A stretch of 37,320 bases of DNA, taken from assembly GCA_002705055.1 (NCBI GenBank), contig PAHY01000056.1, positions 1 to 37,320 on the forward strand, written 5' to 3'. Source of the DNA: Planctomycetota bacterium (GTDB taxonomy: Bacteria > Planctomycetota > UBA1135). The number at the start of each line of letters is the position of its first letter. Position 1 is the first letter of the stretch. The position numbers and the translations under genes are program-made. The notes under the pieces are model-generated. The model was not told the origin of the DNA and did no database searches. It saw nothing but the letters and a program-made list of their open reading frames with translations. Of the stretch, positions 17,572 to 26,440 are shown piece by piece.

Positions 17572-17648
17572 CCGCGCCCGGTGCGAAGTGGCGACAAAGC
17601 CTAGGAGGCTGGCGTAGCCAGCCGAGGGCTCTTCGCCATCTCGCACCG
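17572..17648. repeat. palindromic repeat element, copy 2 (inverted relative to copy 1)
   Basis: Outer arms CGGTGCGA (17579-17586) and TCGCACCG (17641-17648), middle arms TGGCGA (17589-17594) and TCGCCA (17633-17638), and an apical hairpin GGCTGGC/GCCAGCC (17607-17623) with a GTA loop. It starts 17 nt past the mutarotase stop. The apical stem differs from copy 1 in sequence but keeps pairing. It occupies most of the 187-nt non-coding gap 17479-17665; the remainder shows nothing recognisable. Confidence 0.75.
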
Positions 17649-17665
17649 AGGCAGGTCCACGCCGC

Positions 17666-18769
17666 TCAATCCCCAAACACCCGATATTCGGTCCGCTTCT
17701 CATACACCTCGCCCGGCTCCAGCACGATCGACGGGAAAGTCGGCTCGTTGATCGCATTGGGGAAGTGCTGCGCCTCCAGGCAGAGGCCGCCGTACTGCGG
17801 GTAGACCGTGCCGCCACGACCGGTGACTTCGCCGAGCCAGTTGCCGGTGTAGAGCTGCAGCCCGATGTCCTCGGTCCACACCTCGAGGCGTCGGCCGCTG
17901 CGCGGCTCGCGCACCGTAGCGACGTGCTGGAGTGGGAACAGACCGGTGCGATCGAGCACGTAGTTGTGGTCGTAGCCGTAGGCCGGCGTCTCAACCAGCT
18001 GCTCGATGCGCGCTCCGACCGGCGTGGACTGGCGGAAGTCCAACGCCGTGCCGTCGACCGATGCGATCTCGCCGGTGGGGATCAGCGTGTCGTCGGTCGG
18101 CGTGTAGGAGCTCGCCTTGATCTGCAGTTCGTGATCCAGGATCGTGCCTTCGCCGGCCAGGTTCCAGTAGCTGTGATGAGTCAGGTTGACGGGCGTGGGA
18201 ATATCCGTCGTGGCCTGGTATTCGATGCGCAGCACGTGGTCGATGGTCAGGGTGTACTCGACCTCGAGCTCGAGCGTGCCCGGGTAGCCCTCTTCGCCTT
18301 CGAGGCTGAGGTAGCCGAAGCGCGCCCAGGCGTCGCCGTTGCGATGACGGCCGTAGGCCAGCAGCTTCCAGTGCACCCGGTGCAGCCCGCCGGGGCCGCC
18401 GTGCAGGTGATTGGGCTCGTTGTTGATCGCCAGCCGGTACTCGCGGTCGTTGAGCAGAAACTTGCCCTCGGCGATGCGGTTGCAGACGCGCCCGGTGGTA
18501 CAGCCGAAGTAGGGATTGTCCGCGGCCTCGTACTGAGCGACCTCGTCGAAACCGAGCACGAGCTCGGTTCCCTCGTGCTGCCACGAGACCAGCGTCGCGC
18601 CATAGGTCGAGACCTGAGCGACCGAGCCGGTGCCGTTGTCCATCGTCACCAGCTGCGCCGTGCGGCCATCCAGGGTCGTGCCGAAATCAGTCACCGGCAG
18701 CGGGTCGGCGTTGGGCGGGGTCATCTGGCAAGCAAGAGCGAGGAGAGGAAGGGAAAGGAGTGCACGCAT
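17666..18769 (-). CDS. galM: galactose mutarotase (aldose 1-epimerase) lipoprotein
   Basis: 367 residues from ATG 18769, chosen because it opens a lipoprotein signal (MRALLSLPLLALAC, lipobox ALAC near residue 14); a start at 18799 would lie inside the upstream gene. GalM interconverts alpha and beta anomers of hexoses. Family motifs are complete: STYGATLVSW, NPYFGCTTGRVCNRI, NNEPNHLHGGPGG with the first catalytic-type histidine, VNLTHHSYWNLAG with the second, GYDHNYVL, GLQLYTGNW, and the catalytic glutamate in LCLEAQHFPNAIN. Export as a lipoprotein implies periplasmic sugar handling. It follows the Gfo/Idh gene by 2 nt and is surely co-transcribed with it. Confidence 0.93.
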   Translation of the reverse strand: MRALLSLPLLALACQMTPPNADPLPVTDFGTTLDGRTAQLVTMDNGTGSVAQVSTYGATLVSWQHEGTELVLGFDEVAQYEAADNPYFGCTTGRVCNRIAEGKFLLNDREYRLAINNEPNHLHGGPGGLHRVHWKLLAYGRHRNGDAWARFGYLSLEGEEGYPGTLELEVEYTLTIDHVLRIEYQATTDIPTPVNLTHHSYWNLAGEGTILDHELQIKASSYTPTDDTLIPTGEIASVDGTALDFRQSTPVGARIEQLVETPAYGYDHNYVLDRTGLFPLQHVATVREPRSGRRLEVWTEDIGLQLYTGNWLGEVTGRGGTVYPQYGGLCLEAQHFPNAINEPTFPSIVLEPGEVYEKRTEYRVFGD

Positions 18770-18771
18770 GA

Positions 18772-19737
18772 CTAGGCCTGACGGATTTGCTCGGCCCACT
18801 GATCCAGTAGGCGCAGGTTTTTGACGCCGTGATCGAGTGCGATGCGCGGGGTCGCCCCGTCGCGCACCACTTCGAGCAGCTCACGCAGCTGCAGCTCGTA
18901 CACATCCACGTTGTGGAAGACGCGGACGTGCTCGAAGTCCTCTCCTGAGCGCAAGGTCACGCGCGGCGCCTGGTCCCAGGAGATGAAGGGGCGGTCGAGG
19001 TGAATCGTGCCCTCGGTGCCGACCAGCATGCCGAAGCAGCGCAGCCCGGCGTCGAAGCCGCAGCTGACCACGCCATAGCGCCCGGCGCCGTAGTCGAGGA
19101 TGCCCTGGGCGCTCCAGTCGACCTGGTGCTCGGGGTGCAGCCAGCCCTTGCCGGTGAAGGACTGCAGATCGTCGCCCAGCCACAGCCGGCAGAAGCTCAC
19201 CGCGTAGCAGCCCACGTCGAGGATCGCCCCGCCCCCCCACGCCGGGTTGAGGCGGACGTCATTCGGGAAGCTGTGTGGGAAGCTGAAGGAGGCCTCGACC
19301 GTGCGCAGCTCGCCGATGCGCCCCTCTTCGAGCCACTTGCGGACCAGCCCGATCTGCGGGTGGTACTGATACATGAAGGCTTCCAGCAGGTGGCGCCCAG
19401 TCTCTTGGGCGACCGCGACCATCTCCTCGCACTCGGCCGCGGTGCAGCCCATCGGCTTCTCACACAGCACGTGCTTGCCCGCGCGCATCGCGGCGATCGA
19501 CTGCTCGGCGTGCAGCCCGTTGTGGGTCGCGACGTAGATGACGTCGATCTCGGGATCCTCGATCAGCGCCTGGTAATCGTCGTAGGCGCGGGTCGGCCCC
19601 AGCGACGCAGCGCGCTCTTTGTCGCGGCTGGCGACGGCGGCGAGCTCCCAGCCGTCGATCTTGCGCAGGGCCGGCACGATCGAGTTGACGACGATGCGAC
19701 CCGCGCCCAGGATGCCGAAGCGAACAGGAGTGGACAT
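18772..19737 (-). CDS. Gfo/Idh/MocA family oxidoreductase
   Basis: 321 residues from ATG 19737. NAD(P)-dependent dehydrogenase of the glucose-fructose oxidoreductase/inositol dehydrogenase type acting on a sugar or polyol. The N-terminal Rossmann fold shows FGILGAGRIV, then VASRDKERA, DVIYVATHNGLHAEQ and the EKPM motif whose lysine is catalytic. The C-terminal half has the expected beta-sheet region with LLEAFMYQYHP and ILDVGCYAVSFCRLWLG (Asp and Cys/His region of the substrate site). No export signal is present, unlike many planctomycete members of the family, so it is cytoplasmic. First gene of a two-gene unit with the mutarotase lipoprotein; the substrate cannot be named. Confidence 0.93.
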   Translation of the reverse strand: MSTPVRFGILGAGRIVVNSIVPALRKIDGWELAAVASRDKERAASLGPTRAYDDYQALIEDPEIDVIYVATHNGLHAEQSIAAMRAGKHVLCEKPMGCTAAECEEMVAVAQETGRHLLEAFMYQYHPQIGLVRKWLEEGRIGELRTVEASFSFPHSFPNDVRLNPAWGGGAILDVGCYAVSFCRLWLGDDLQSFTGKGWLHPEHQVDWSAQGILDYGAGRYGVVSCGFDAGLRCFGMLVGTEGTIHLDRPFISWDQAPRVTLRSGEDFEHVRVFHNVDVYELQLRELLEVVRDGATPRIALDHGVKNLRLLDQWAEQIRQA

Positions 19738-19743
19738 GGGGGG

Positions 19744-19749
19744 ATGGTA
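19744..19749 (-). promoter_or_regulatory. -10-like TACCAT exactly 6 nt before the Gfo/Idh ATG
   Basis: On the minus strand TACCAT is followed by six C residues and ATG 19737. No Shine-Dalgarno sequence is possible in the C-run, which makes a leaderless start attractive. Confidence 0.5.
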
Positions 19750-19774
19750 GCGCCGCGACGCGCCCCCCGGCTGC

Positions 19775-21211
19775 CTAGGCCAGAATCGACTGCACCACCT
19801 TGCCGTGGACGTCGGTCAGCCGGAAATCACGACCCTGGAAGCGGAAGGTCAGGCGGGTGTGATCAAAGCCGAGCAGGTGCAGCAGGGTGGCGTGGAAATC
19901 GTGCACATCGGTCGCTTCGTCGACCGCGCCGAAGCCGATCTCGTCGGTGACCCCGTAGGAAGCGCCGGGGCGCGTCCCGCCTCCGGCCATCCACAGGGTG
20001 AAGGCCTCGACGTGGTGGTCGCGGCCGACGAAGTTGCGCACCTCGCCGAGCGGCGTCCTGCCGAACTCGCCGCCCCAGATGACCAGGGTGTCCTCGAGCA
20101 GGCCGCGCTGCTCGAGATCGAGCACCAGCGCGGCGCTGGCCTGATCCACCTCGCGGCAACGGGCCTCGAGCGGGGCCCCCAGGTGATTGCCCGGATCGCC
20201 GTGATGATCCCAGTCGGTGTGGTAGAGCTGCACGAAGCGCGAGCCGCGCTCGACCAGTCGACGCGCCAGCAGACAGTTGCGGGCGAAGCTAGGGCGCTCA
20301 TCCTCGATGCCGTAGAGCTTGCGCACCGACTCGGGCTCGGTGCTGAGGTCAATCAGATCCGGCGTGCTCGTCTGCATCTTCGCCGCGAGTTCGTAGGCGG
20401 CGATGCGAGCCTCGGTTTCGGGGTCGCCGTGGCGCTCGGCAGCGAGCCGGTTGAGATCACCGACCGTGTCGAAGAAGTCGGCCTGTTCGGTCGCGTCGAT
20501 GCCTTCCGGGTTGCGCAGGTTCAAGACCGGGTCGCCGGCCGCGCGGAAGGGCGTGCCGGCGAACTGCGTCGGCAGGAAGCCGTTCCCCCACAGGGGCGCG
20601 CCGCCACGCGGGCCGCGGTTGCCCGAGGTCAGCACCACGAAGCCAGGCAGATCGTCGGCCTCGGAGCCCAGGCCGTAGACCGACCAGGCGCCGGCGCTGG
20701 GCCGCCCGAACTGGCCAAAGCCCGTGTTCATGAACAGCTTGGCCGGCCCGTGGTTGATCTCCTGGCCCTTCAGCGCACGCAGCCAGCACAGCTTGTCGAC
20801 GATCTTCGCCGTGTGCGGCAGCAGCTCGCTGATCGGCGTGCCCGTCTCGCCGTGGCGGGCAAACTTGCGCTGCGTGCCGAGGATCTTGGCGGTCGCGCCG
20901 TCGATGAAGGCGAAGCGCTTGCCCGCGCTGAGGCTGGGCGGCAGCACCTGACCGTCCAGGCGCTGCAGCGTGGGCTTCGGCTCGAAGAGCTCAAACTGAC
21001 TCGGCGCGCCGGCCATGAACAGCCAGATCACCCGCTTGGCACGCGGGGCGAAGTGCGGGCCGAGCGGCTCCTGCGAAGCGGCAGGAAGCCCGCGCCGCAT
21101 CAGTTCGACGAAGGCGAGCGAGCCCAGGCCGAGGCCACGCCGCAGAAGAGCGCGACGACTGAGCCGCTGCAGCGAAGCGAGGCGGTCGGATGCTTGGCGA
21201 GGGTCGATCAT
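19775..21211 (-). CDS. DUF1501 family Tat-type protein (pair B)
   Basis: 478 residues from ATG 21211, sharing 4 nt with the upstream PSD gene stop. Twin-arginine-like motif LSRRALLRRG, then a weakly hydrophobic stretch (GLGSLAFVELM). DUF1501 hallmarks follow in order: VIWLFMAGAPSQFELFEPKP, the LCWLRALKGQEINHGPAKLFMNTG segment, LPGFVVLTSGNRGPRGG, LVIWGGEFGRTP, GRDHHVEAFTLWMAGGGTRPG, and DFHATLLHLLGFDHTRLTFRFQGRDFRL at the C-terminus. It has the same architecture as pair A but belongs to a different subgroup: here the conserved histidine-rich segments read TDWDHHGD instead of GGGHQQES. Activity unknown; translational coupling to the cytochrome partner suggests a stoichiometric pair. Confidence 0.92.
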   Translation of the reverse strand: MIDPRQASDRLASLQRLSRRALLRRGLGLGSLAFVELMRRGLPAASQEPLGPHFAPRAKRVIWLFMAGAPSQFELFEPKPTLQRLDGQVLPPSLSAGKRFAFIDGATAKILGTQRKFARHGETGTPISELLPHTAKIVDKLCWLRALKGQEINHGPAKLFMNTGFGQFGRPSAGAWSVYGLGSEADDLPGFVVLTSGNRGPRGGAPLWGNGFLPTQFAGTPFRAAGDPVLNLRNPEGIDATEQADFFDTVGDLNRLAAERHGDPETEARIAAYELAAKMQTSTPDLIDLSTEPESVRKLYGIEDERPSFARNCLLARRLVERGSRFVQLYHTDWDHHGDPGNHLGAPLEARCREVDQASAALVLDLEQRGLLEDTLVIWGGEFGRTPLGEVRNFVGRDHHVEAFTLWMAGGGTRPGASYGVTDEIGFGAVDEATDVHDFHATLLHLLGFDHTRLTFRFQGRDFRLTDVHGKVVQSILA

Positions 21212-24120
21212 GGCCGCGTCAGGAACTCGTCGAGGTTCAGGAGGACGCGGCCGACGGCCGTCCAGGCAGCGGCCTCGCCGCGCCGTTCGGCGATGGCCTG
21301 CCAGTGCTCGCGCAGGCGACTGCGTTCCGCCGCGCTGCCTGGCCGTCCGAGCGCCAACTCGAAGGCGGCGGCGAAGGGCTCGGCCTCGGCGCTCAGGCGC
21401 GCGCCGAGCGCCGCCGCGAACTCGATGACCATGCTGTCATTCGCCAGCGTCAGCGCCTGGAGCGGAGTATTCGACCGAGTGCGCCGGGTGCAGCTGGCGC
21501 TGGCCGCCGGCTGGTCAAACACCGAGTAGAACGGGAAGGGACTGGAACGCCAGATCCGCGTGTAGAGCGAGCGACGATAGCGATCGCCCCCCTCGCTCGG
21601 CTGCCAGGACTTGCGCGACTGGGTAAAGGCGAACACGCCCTCCGGCTGCGGCGGCTGCACCGGCCCGCCGCCGAGGCGCGGGTCAAGCAGACCGCTCACG
21701 GCCAGCGCCGCATCGCGCAGCGTCTCACCTTCGAGACGCAGCCGCCGCTGCCGCGCCAGCCAGCGATTGTTGGGGTCGCGCTCGCGCTCGGCCGCCGAGG
21801 CCGCGCTGGACTGGCGATAGGTGTGCGACAGCACGATGCGCCGCACCACGTGCTTCCGCGAGTAGCCATGCTCGACGTAGTCCTGTGCCAGCCAGTCGAG
21901 CAGCTCTGGATGCGAAGGCTGCGCTCCGCGCAGGCCGAAGTCATTCTCCGTTTCGACCAGACCGGTGCCGAACAGCTGCTGCCACCAGCGATTGACGGTG
22001 ACTCGGTGCACCAGCGCGTTGCGCGGGTCGACCAGCCAGCGCGCTAGATCGAGTCGCGATTCAAACTGCGCCTCGGGGGCAAAGTGATTCATCGCCGCGG
22101 GCACGCCCGGGCGGACTTCCTCGCGCGGATCGAGGAAGGACCCTCGACCAAACAGCCGCGTCTCGCGCGGGACCTCGCGCGCCTCCAGGACCAGCGACAT
22201 CGGCATGCGCGGCCGCGCGCCCTGATGCTGCCGCAATGCCGTCAGCGCGTCGCGCCAGCTCGAATCCACCAGCCCGGGATCGAGGCCACTCTGTGCGGGG
22301 ACCTCGAGTGCGTCCTCATGCAGCAGCACGCGGAAATGCCCCAGCGTGTGCCGATCGCCGTGCTCCTGCTGCAGCTCGACCCGCAGCTCCCAGTCGCCCG
22401 CCGGCAGCGGCTCGGCGAGGTAGAACTGCGCCACGTGCGGCTGGCCGAAGGCTGGCTTGATCGCCCAGCCGGGACGCTCGTCGAGCACCTGCTCGATGGC
22501 GTAGTGCCGTCCGCCCTCCGCGGAGGTGTCCTGTTCGTGATCCGCGATCGCGATCGCCAGCGGCAGGCGCACCCAGCCGGAATCCTCGGCGTTCTCAGGG
22601 GTCTGCCCGGCAGCCGCGGCGTCGTCCGTGGCCGGACGCGCATACGCACGCAGCTGCTGCAGGACGAAGTTGCCGTTGCTCGCCCGGCCCGGGCCCCCAC
22701 CCGAGAGCCCGCGCGCCGGCAGAGCTTCGAGCCGCAGCGCGCGCAGCCCGGAATGCACCCGGCCCTGCAGGAAGTAGGTGCTGTACACCGCCCCCTGCCC
22801 GACGACGCGGTAGGCGCCGTCCTCTTCGGGGCGCAGCTCGGGACCATTCGAGGCCCAGGCCCGCGGCTGCCAGATCGACCAGCCGCGCGCGGCCTGCTGA
22901 TGCGTCGCGACGACAGCGCGCTGCCGCGCCCGCAGCTCGGCTTCCCAGGCAGCCGCGGCGGCCTCTTCTTCGGCGTTGCGCGCCACCAGCAGGCTGGGAT
23001 CTGAGCTGACCCCCGAATCCCGCGTCTGGTTGTAGAAGGCGTAGAGCTGGAAGTACTCGTTCTGGGTGACCGGGTCGTACTTGTGCGTATGGCACTGGGC
23101 GCAAGACATGGTCGTACCCAGCCAGACCGCGCCGGTGGTGTTGACGCGATCGAGCACCGCGTTGACGCGGTTCTCCTCGTCCTTGGCTCCGCCTTCCTGA
23201 TTGATCTGCGTGTTGCGATGGAAGCCCGTCGCCAGCCGCTGGCTGCGCGTGGCATCGGGAAGCAGATCGCCCGCCAGCTGCTCGATCGTGAACTGGTCGT
23301 AGGGCATATCGGCGTCGATCGCGTCGACCACCCAGTCGCGCCAGGGCCACACGCTGCGCCCGCCGTCGATCGTGAAGCCGTGCGAATCGGCGTAGCGCGC
23401 GGCGTCCAGCCAGGGGCGCGCCCAGCGCACGGCAAAGTCGGGCGATGCCAGCAGCGCATCGACCCGCGTCGCCCAGGCTGCATCCGAGGGATCGGCCAGC
23501 CAGCTGGCCAGCTCGGCGCGCGTCGGAGGCAGCCCGGTCAGGTCCAGGTGAAGCCGACGGAGTTGAGTGGCAGGATCGGCTGGCGCCTGCGGCACCCAGC
23601 CCTGCTCCTCGAGGCTTGCGCGCACGAAGGAGTCGATCGGATTCGCCACCGGGAAGCGGGTGGGCGGCGGCTCGACCTCGGCGAAAGGCGCGTAGGCCCA
23701 GTGCGGCTGCCAGCTTGCGCCCTCCTCGATCCAGCGCCGCAGCAGCGCGACTTCCTCGCGGCTCAGCGCCTCGCCGTGCTCGGCAGGAGGCATCCGATCG
23801 CGTGTGTCCTCGGTGGTGACGCGATACAGCAGCTCGCTGTCTTCGGGATTGCCCGGGACCACCGCCTGATAGCCGCCGAGGTCGGCGAACAGACCCTCGG
23901 GCGTATCGAGGCGCAGGTCGGCTTCGCGGGTGGCCGGATCCGGGCCATGACAGTGCAGACACTTGTCGGCCAGCAGCGGGCGCACCTCGGTCTGCCAGGA
24001 GACGGGCCGCGGCTCCTGCTCCGCGCGAGGTGGTGAGTCCTGAGCAGGCTTCAAACCCCACCCCAGCACCCCGCCCACGACGACGAGTGCCAGCTGAATC
24101 GATGCAATCAGTCGGCCCAC
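21208..24120 (-). CDS. PSCyt1-DUF1549-DUF1553 secreted cytochrome protein (pair B)
   Basis: 970 residues from GTG 24120, with a TAGAAT hexamer 6 nt upstream. The N-terminal hydrophobic segment ([17 protein letters not shown]) is a signal or anchor. Cytochrome motif CLHCH is at residue 54 with DRMPPAEHG later as the probable axial methionine region; DUF1549 starts near residue 165 ([17 protein letters not shown]) and holds a second CxxCH, CAQCH, at 340. A middle region of about 425-620 ([21 protein letters not shown]) resembles a galactose-binding module, and DUF1553 closes the protein ([41 protein letters not shown]). Pair A carries a different beta insertion, so the two cytochromes probably bind different substrates. 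Role in the periplasm inferred from the family only. Confidence 0.92.
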   Translation of the reverse strand: MGRLIASIQLALVVVGGVLGWGLKPAQDSPPRAEQEPRPVSWQTEVRPLLADKCLHCHGPDPATREADLRLDTPEGLFADLGGYQAVVPGNPEDSELLYRVTTEDTRDRMPPAEHGEALSREEVALLRRWIEEGASWQPHWAYAPFAEVEPPPTRFPVANPIDSFVRASLEEQGWVPQAPADPATQLRRLHLDLTGLPPTRAELASWLADPSDAAWATRVDALLASPDFAVRWARPWLDAARYADSHGFTIDGGRSVWPWRDWVVDAIDADMPYDQFTIEQLAGDLLPDATRSQRLATGFHRNTQINQEGGAKDEENRVNAVLDRVNTTGAVWLGTTMSCAQCHTHKYDPVTQNEYFQLYAFYNQTRDSGVSSDPSLLVARNAEEEAAAAAWEAELRARQRAVVATHQQAARGWSIWQPRAWASNGPELRPEEDGAYRVVGQGAVYSTYFLQGRVHSGLRALRLEALPARGLSGGGPGRASNGNFVLQQLRAYARPATDDAAAAGQTPENAEDSGWVRLPLAIAIADHEQDTSAEGGRHYAIEQVLDERPGWAIKPAFGQPHVAQFYLAEPLPAGDWELRVELQQEHGDRHTLGHFRVLLHEDALEVPAQSGLDPGLVDSSWRDALTALRQHQGARPRMPMSLVLEAREVPRETRLFGRGSFLDPREEVRPGVPAAMNHFAPEAQFESRLDLARWLVDPRNALVHRVTVNRWWQQLFGTGLVETENDFGLRGAQPSHPELLDWLAQDYVEHGYSRKHVVRRIVLSHTYRQSSAASAAERERDPNNRWLARQRRLRLEGETLRDAALAVSGLLDPRLGGGPVQPPQPEGVFAFTQSRKSWQPSEGGDRYRRSLYTRIWRSSPFPFYSVFDQPAASASCTRRTRSNTPLQALTLANDSMVIEFAAALGARLSAEAEPFAAAFELALGRPGSAAERSRLREHWQAIAERRGEAAAWTAVGRVLLNLDEFLTRP

Positions 24121-24126
24121 ACGCCC

Positions 24127-24132
24127 ATTCTA
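24127..24132 (-). promoter_or_regulatory. -10-like TAGAAT exactly 6 nt before GTG of PSD pair B
   Basis: Minus-strand TAGAAT, 6 nt, then GTG 24120. A TTGCCC at 24152-24157 lies 19 nt further upstream and could act as a -35, although it falls in the 3' end of the M48 protease gene. Confidence 0.5.
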
Positions 24133-25389
24133 GAGCGCGGAACCGCAGCGCGGGCAATTGCGCAGCTTGCCGCGCAAAGCCGGAGGGATCTTGATGACCG
24201 CCTGACAGTTGGCGCAGCTGCGCTTGGCGTATCCCGAGGCCGAAAGGTAGGCGTCACTCGCCTCGCGCATGCGTCGGCGACGCGCGCGCGGTGACGCGGC
24301 CGGGGGCACGGGCGGCGTCGCCGGCGCCGCGGCATCCGTCAGCCCCATGACCGGAGTGGCGCCGGCCTGCGCGGGGGCCACAGCCGCCACCGCGCCGCCG
24401 TCCTCGGCCAGCGTGCGCGCGCCGACCATGCTGCGCCCGGTCACTTCGCGACAAGCGCGCTCGTAGTCGGCGTAGCCGGCCCCGCCCCCCATCGCGCGCA
24501 GAATGCGCACGCGCTCCTGGATCGGCGGGTGCGTGGCGAACCACTGTCGGCGCGCGCTCAGCTTCTCGCCTTTGCGGAGCGGCCGCACGATGTACATCGG
24601 AGCCGTCACCCGAGACTGGTCAGCCTGCGGGCGGGCCACGCCGCCGATTTTCTCGAGCGCGCTCGCTAGGCCCTCCGGGTAGCGGGTGAAACGTGCGCCG
24701 CTCGCATCGGCCAGGTACTCGCGGCGACGCGACAGCGCAAAGTAGAGCAGCTGCGCCAGAATCGGCGCCAGCACGATCACGATCACCCCGATCACCGCCG
24801 CGGCGGCGTTGCTGTTGTTGGAGGAGCGCGAGCGGTACCCCCCGCCCCACCACAGCGCGCGGGTCGTGAACTCGCCCAGGATCACGATCGCACCGAGCAT
24901 GATGCCTGCCGTCGTCATCAGCGCGACGTCGCGATTCTTGACGTGGCCGATCTCGTGGGCGATCACGCCTTGCAGCTCGTCGCGGTCCAGCATCGCCAGC
25001 AGTCCGGTCGTGACGGCGACCACCGCGTTCTCGGGCTTACGCCCGGCCGCGAAGGCGTTGGGCGCCCGATCGTCGATCACGTAGATCTTCGGCACGCCGT
25101 CCAGCCCCGCGGCGATCGCCATCTCCTCGACGATGTTGCGCAGCTGCGGCAGTTCGCCCGCGGGAAGCTCACGCGCTCCGGCAAAGTTCAGCAGAACCTG
25201 ATCTCCGGAGCTGATCGTGGTCATCCACATGATCAGCCACAGGGCAAAGGCGATCGCCGCCCCCACCAGAGCCGCGTTCGCACCGCCCAGCACCGCGCCC
25301 GCCGCCGCGCCGCAGGCGACCAGCATGACCGCCAGCAGCGTGACCACCAGCACACTGCGCACCTTGTTGGCGTGGATCTGTTCCCACAT
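24130..25389 (-). CDS. M48 family membrane metalloprotease (HtpX-like) with C-terminal zinc ribbon
   Basis: 419 residues from ATG 25389. Two N-terminal membrane helices (SVLVVTLLAVMLVACGAAAGA and ALVGAAIAFALWLIMWM) precede the protease domain: VPKIYVIDDRAPNAFAAGR, zinc motif HEIGH (His145, Glu146, His149), further hydrophobic segments, and the third ligand Glu224 in SRRREYLADASGA. ATHPPIQERVRIL is the usual C-terminal motif. HtpX degrades damaged membrane proteins. Unusual here is a roughly 110-residue extension: an Ala/Pro-rich linker, an arginine-rich patch and a terminal four-cysteine ribbon (CANC and CPRC, 17 residues apart). It follows lemA by 3 nt; lemA/htpX pairing is common. Confidence 0.93.
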   Translation of the reverse strand: MWEQIHANKVRSVLVVTLLAVMLVACGAAAGAVLGGANAALVGAAIAFALWLIMWMTTISSGDQVLLNFAGARELPAGELPQLRNIVEEMAIAAGLDGVPKIYVIDDRAPNAFAAGRKPENAVVAVTTGLLAMLDRDELQGVIAHEIGHVKNRDVALMTTAGIMLGAIVILGEFTTRALWWGGGYRSRSSNNSNAAAAVIGVIVIVLAPILAQLLYFALSRRREYLADASGARFTRYPEGLASALEKIGGVARPQADQSRVTAPMYIVRPLRKGEKLSARRQWFATHPPIQERVRILRAMGGGAGYADYERACREVTGRSMVGARTLAEDGGAVAAVAPAQAGATPVMGLTDAAAPATPPVPPAASPRARRRRMREASDAYLSASGYAKRSCANCQAVIKIPPALRGKLRNCPRCGSAL

Positions 25390-25392
25390 GGC

Positions 25393-25950
25393 TTAGACGG
25401 AAGCGTCCGGAACGGCGCGGGCCGTGGGATCGATCTGCAGGTGTTCGCGGCGCGGGAAGCCACCCGCCAGCAGCACGCCCGGGAAACTCTCGCGGCGCGT
25501 GTTGTACAGCGCGACCGCGTCGTTGAAGGCCTGGCGGGCGAAGGCGATGCGGTTCTCGGTGCTGGCCAGCTCTTCCTGCAGCGCCAGGAAGTTCTGCCCC
25601 GACTTCAGATCGGGGTAGTTCTCCATCACGGCGAAGAGACCGCCCAAGGCCGTCGACAGCGCCGACTCGGCCATGCCCACGGCCGCGGCCTGCGAGATGC
25701 CGCCGCTGACCTGAGTCATCGCGCGCGACCGCGCCTCGGTCACTTCGCGCAGCACTTCCTGTTCAAAGTCCCGCGCACCCTCGACGGTGGCGACCAGATT
25801 GGGGATCAGGTCGTGCCGCCGCCGCAGCTGGACGTCGATCTGCGACCAGCTGTTCTCGACCTCGTTGCGCGCGCGCACGAGGCCGTTGTAGACCAGGATG
25901 AGGAGGAGCGCGAGCAGCGCCAGGCCAACGAGCAGGTAGATCTCGATCAT
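25393..25950 (-). CDS. lemA: LemA family protein
   Basis: 185 residues from ATG 25950, preceded by GGAAG and overlapping the upstream gene stop by 4 nt. One N-terminal membrane helix (EIYLLVGLALLALLLILVYNGL) is followed by the LemA coiled-coil/helical domain: VRARNEVENSWSQIDVQLRRRHDLIPNLV, GARDFEQEVLREVTEARSRA, ENYPDLKSGQNFLALQEELASTENRIAFARQAFNDAVALYNTRRESFPG. These motifs match the family closely along its whole length. LemA proteins are membrane-attached with a cytoplasmic or periplasmic helical body and no proven enzymatic activity. The partner genes suggest a membrane proteostasis role. A longer in-frame start at 26388 is a reading-frame artefact inside the zf-TFIIB gene. Confidence 0.95.
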   Translation of the reverse strand: MIEIYLLVGLALLALLLILVYNGLVRARNEVENSWSQIDVQLRRRHDLIPNLVATVEGARDFEQEVLREVTEARSRAMTQVSGGISQAAAVGMAESALSTALGGLFAVMENYPDLKSGQNFLALQEELASTENRIAFARQAFNDAVALYNTRRESFPGVLLAGGFPRREHLQIDPTARAVPDASV

Positions 25951-26402
25951 GCTTCCGCTTCCCTCTCGTCTACGGTGCCGGGGGCCGCGGCGTCGGGAAA
26001 GAATGCGCGCAGATACTCCTGTACCTGACGCAAAGCCACCTGATCCTCGCCTAGCGAAACGCGCGCGAGTCCCTGCAGTTCGCCGGGGTCGAACCACAGG
26101 CCGTGCCCCTGCGGGCAGCGATCCAGCACCGGCCCTGCGCCGCGCCAGTGCACGGCCTTCATCCGCCGCGCGCAGCGTGGACAACGGCGGCGACTGGTCT
26201 CGCCAGGGACCTGGCTGAGTTCGGCCTCGAGCGCAGGGATCTCGCTGCTCGACTCTGCATCGCTGGCAGCGACTGCGGCGTCGAAGAGCTGCACCAGTTC
26301 CTGAGCATCGAACCAGCTGCCATGGCCGGCGATGCACAGGTCCAGCTCGACCTCGTCGACTTCGAGGATGACCAGCTCCTCGCGGCAATCCGGACAGCGC
26401 AT
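25947..26402 (-). CDS. double zf-TFIIB zinc-ribbon protein
   Basis: 151 residues from ATG 26402, with TAAACT 6 nt upstream. Two copies of the zf-TFIIB motif: first, residues of about 3-36 (CPDC, then LDLCIAGHGSWFDAQEL); second, residues of about 74-110 (CPRC, then LDRCPQGHGLWFDPGEL). Both replace the usual fourth cysteine by a histidine in a C-x3-H arrangement. The linker between them is acidic, and the tail is an acidic helix. Small cytoplasmic protein of unknown function; metal binding is a safe inference. It opens an operon with lemA and the M48 protease, which itself carries an extra zinc ribbon. Confidence 0.85.
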   Translation of the reverse strand: MRCPDCREELVILEVDEVELDLCIAGHGSWFDAQELVQLFDAAVAASDAESSSEIPALEAELSQVPGETSRRRCPRCARRMKAVHWRGAGPVLDRCPQGHGLWFDPGELQGLARVSLGEDQVALRQVQEYLRAFFPDAAAPGTVDEREAEA

Positions 26403-26408
26403 CCGGGC

Positions 26409-26414
26409 AGTTTA
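26409..26414 (-). promoter_or_regulatory. -10-like TAAACT exactly 6 nt before the zf-TFIIB ATG
   Basis: Minus-strand TAAACT, 6 nt, ATG 26402. It sits in the 38-nt divergent gap with the DUF1592 gene, which has its own hexamer on the other strand. Confidence 0.5.
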
Positions 26415-26428
26415 GCGGCGGCTCGGGC

Positions 26429-26434
26429 TAGGAT
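26429..26434 (+). promoter_or_regulatory. -10-like TAGGAT exactly 6 nt before GTG of PSD pair C
   Basis: TAGGAT, 6 nt (GAGGGG), GTG 26441. The GAGGGG directly abuts the GTG, too close for a normal Shine-Dalgarno sequence. Confidence 0.5.
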
Positions 26435-26440
26435 GAGGGG

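Noticed and set aside
19805..21529. A 574-residue plus-strand frame opposite the DUF1501 gene of pair B
   Set aside because: Antisense shadow; the minus strand encodes conserved DUF1501 and DUF1553 motifs.
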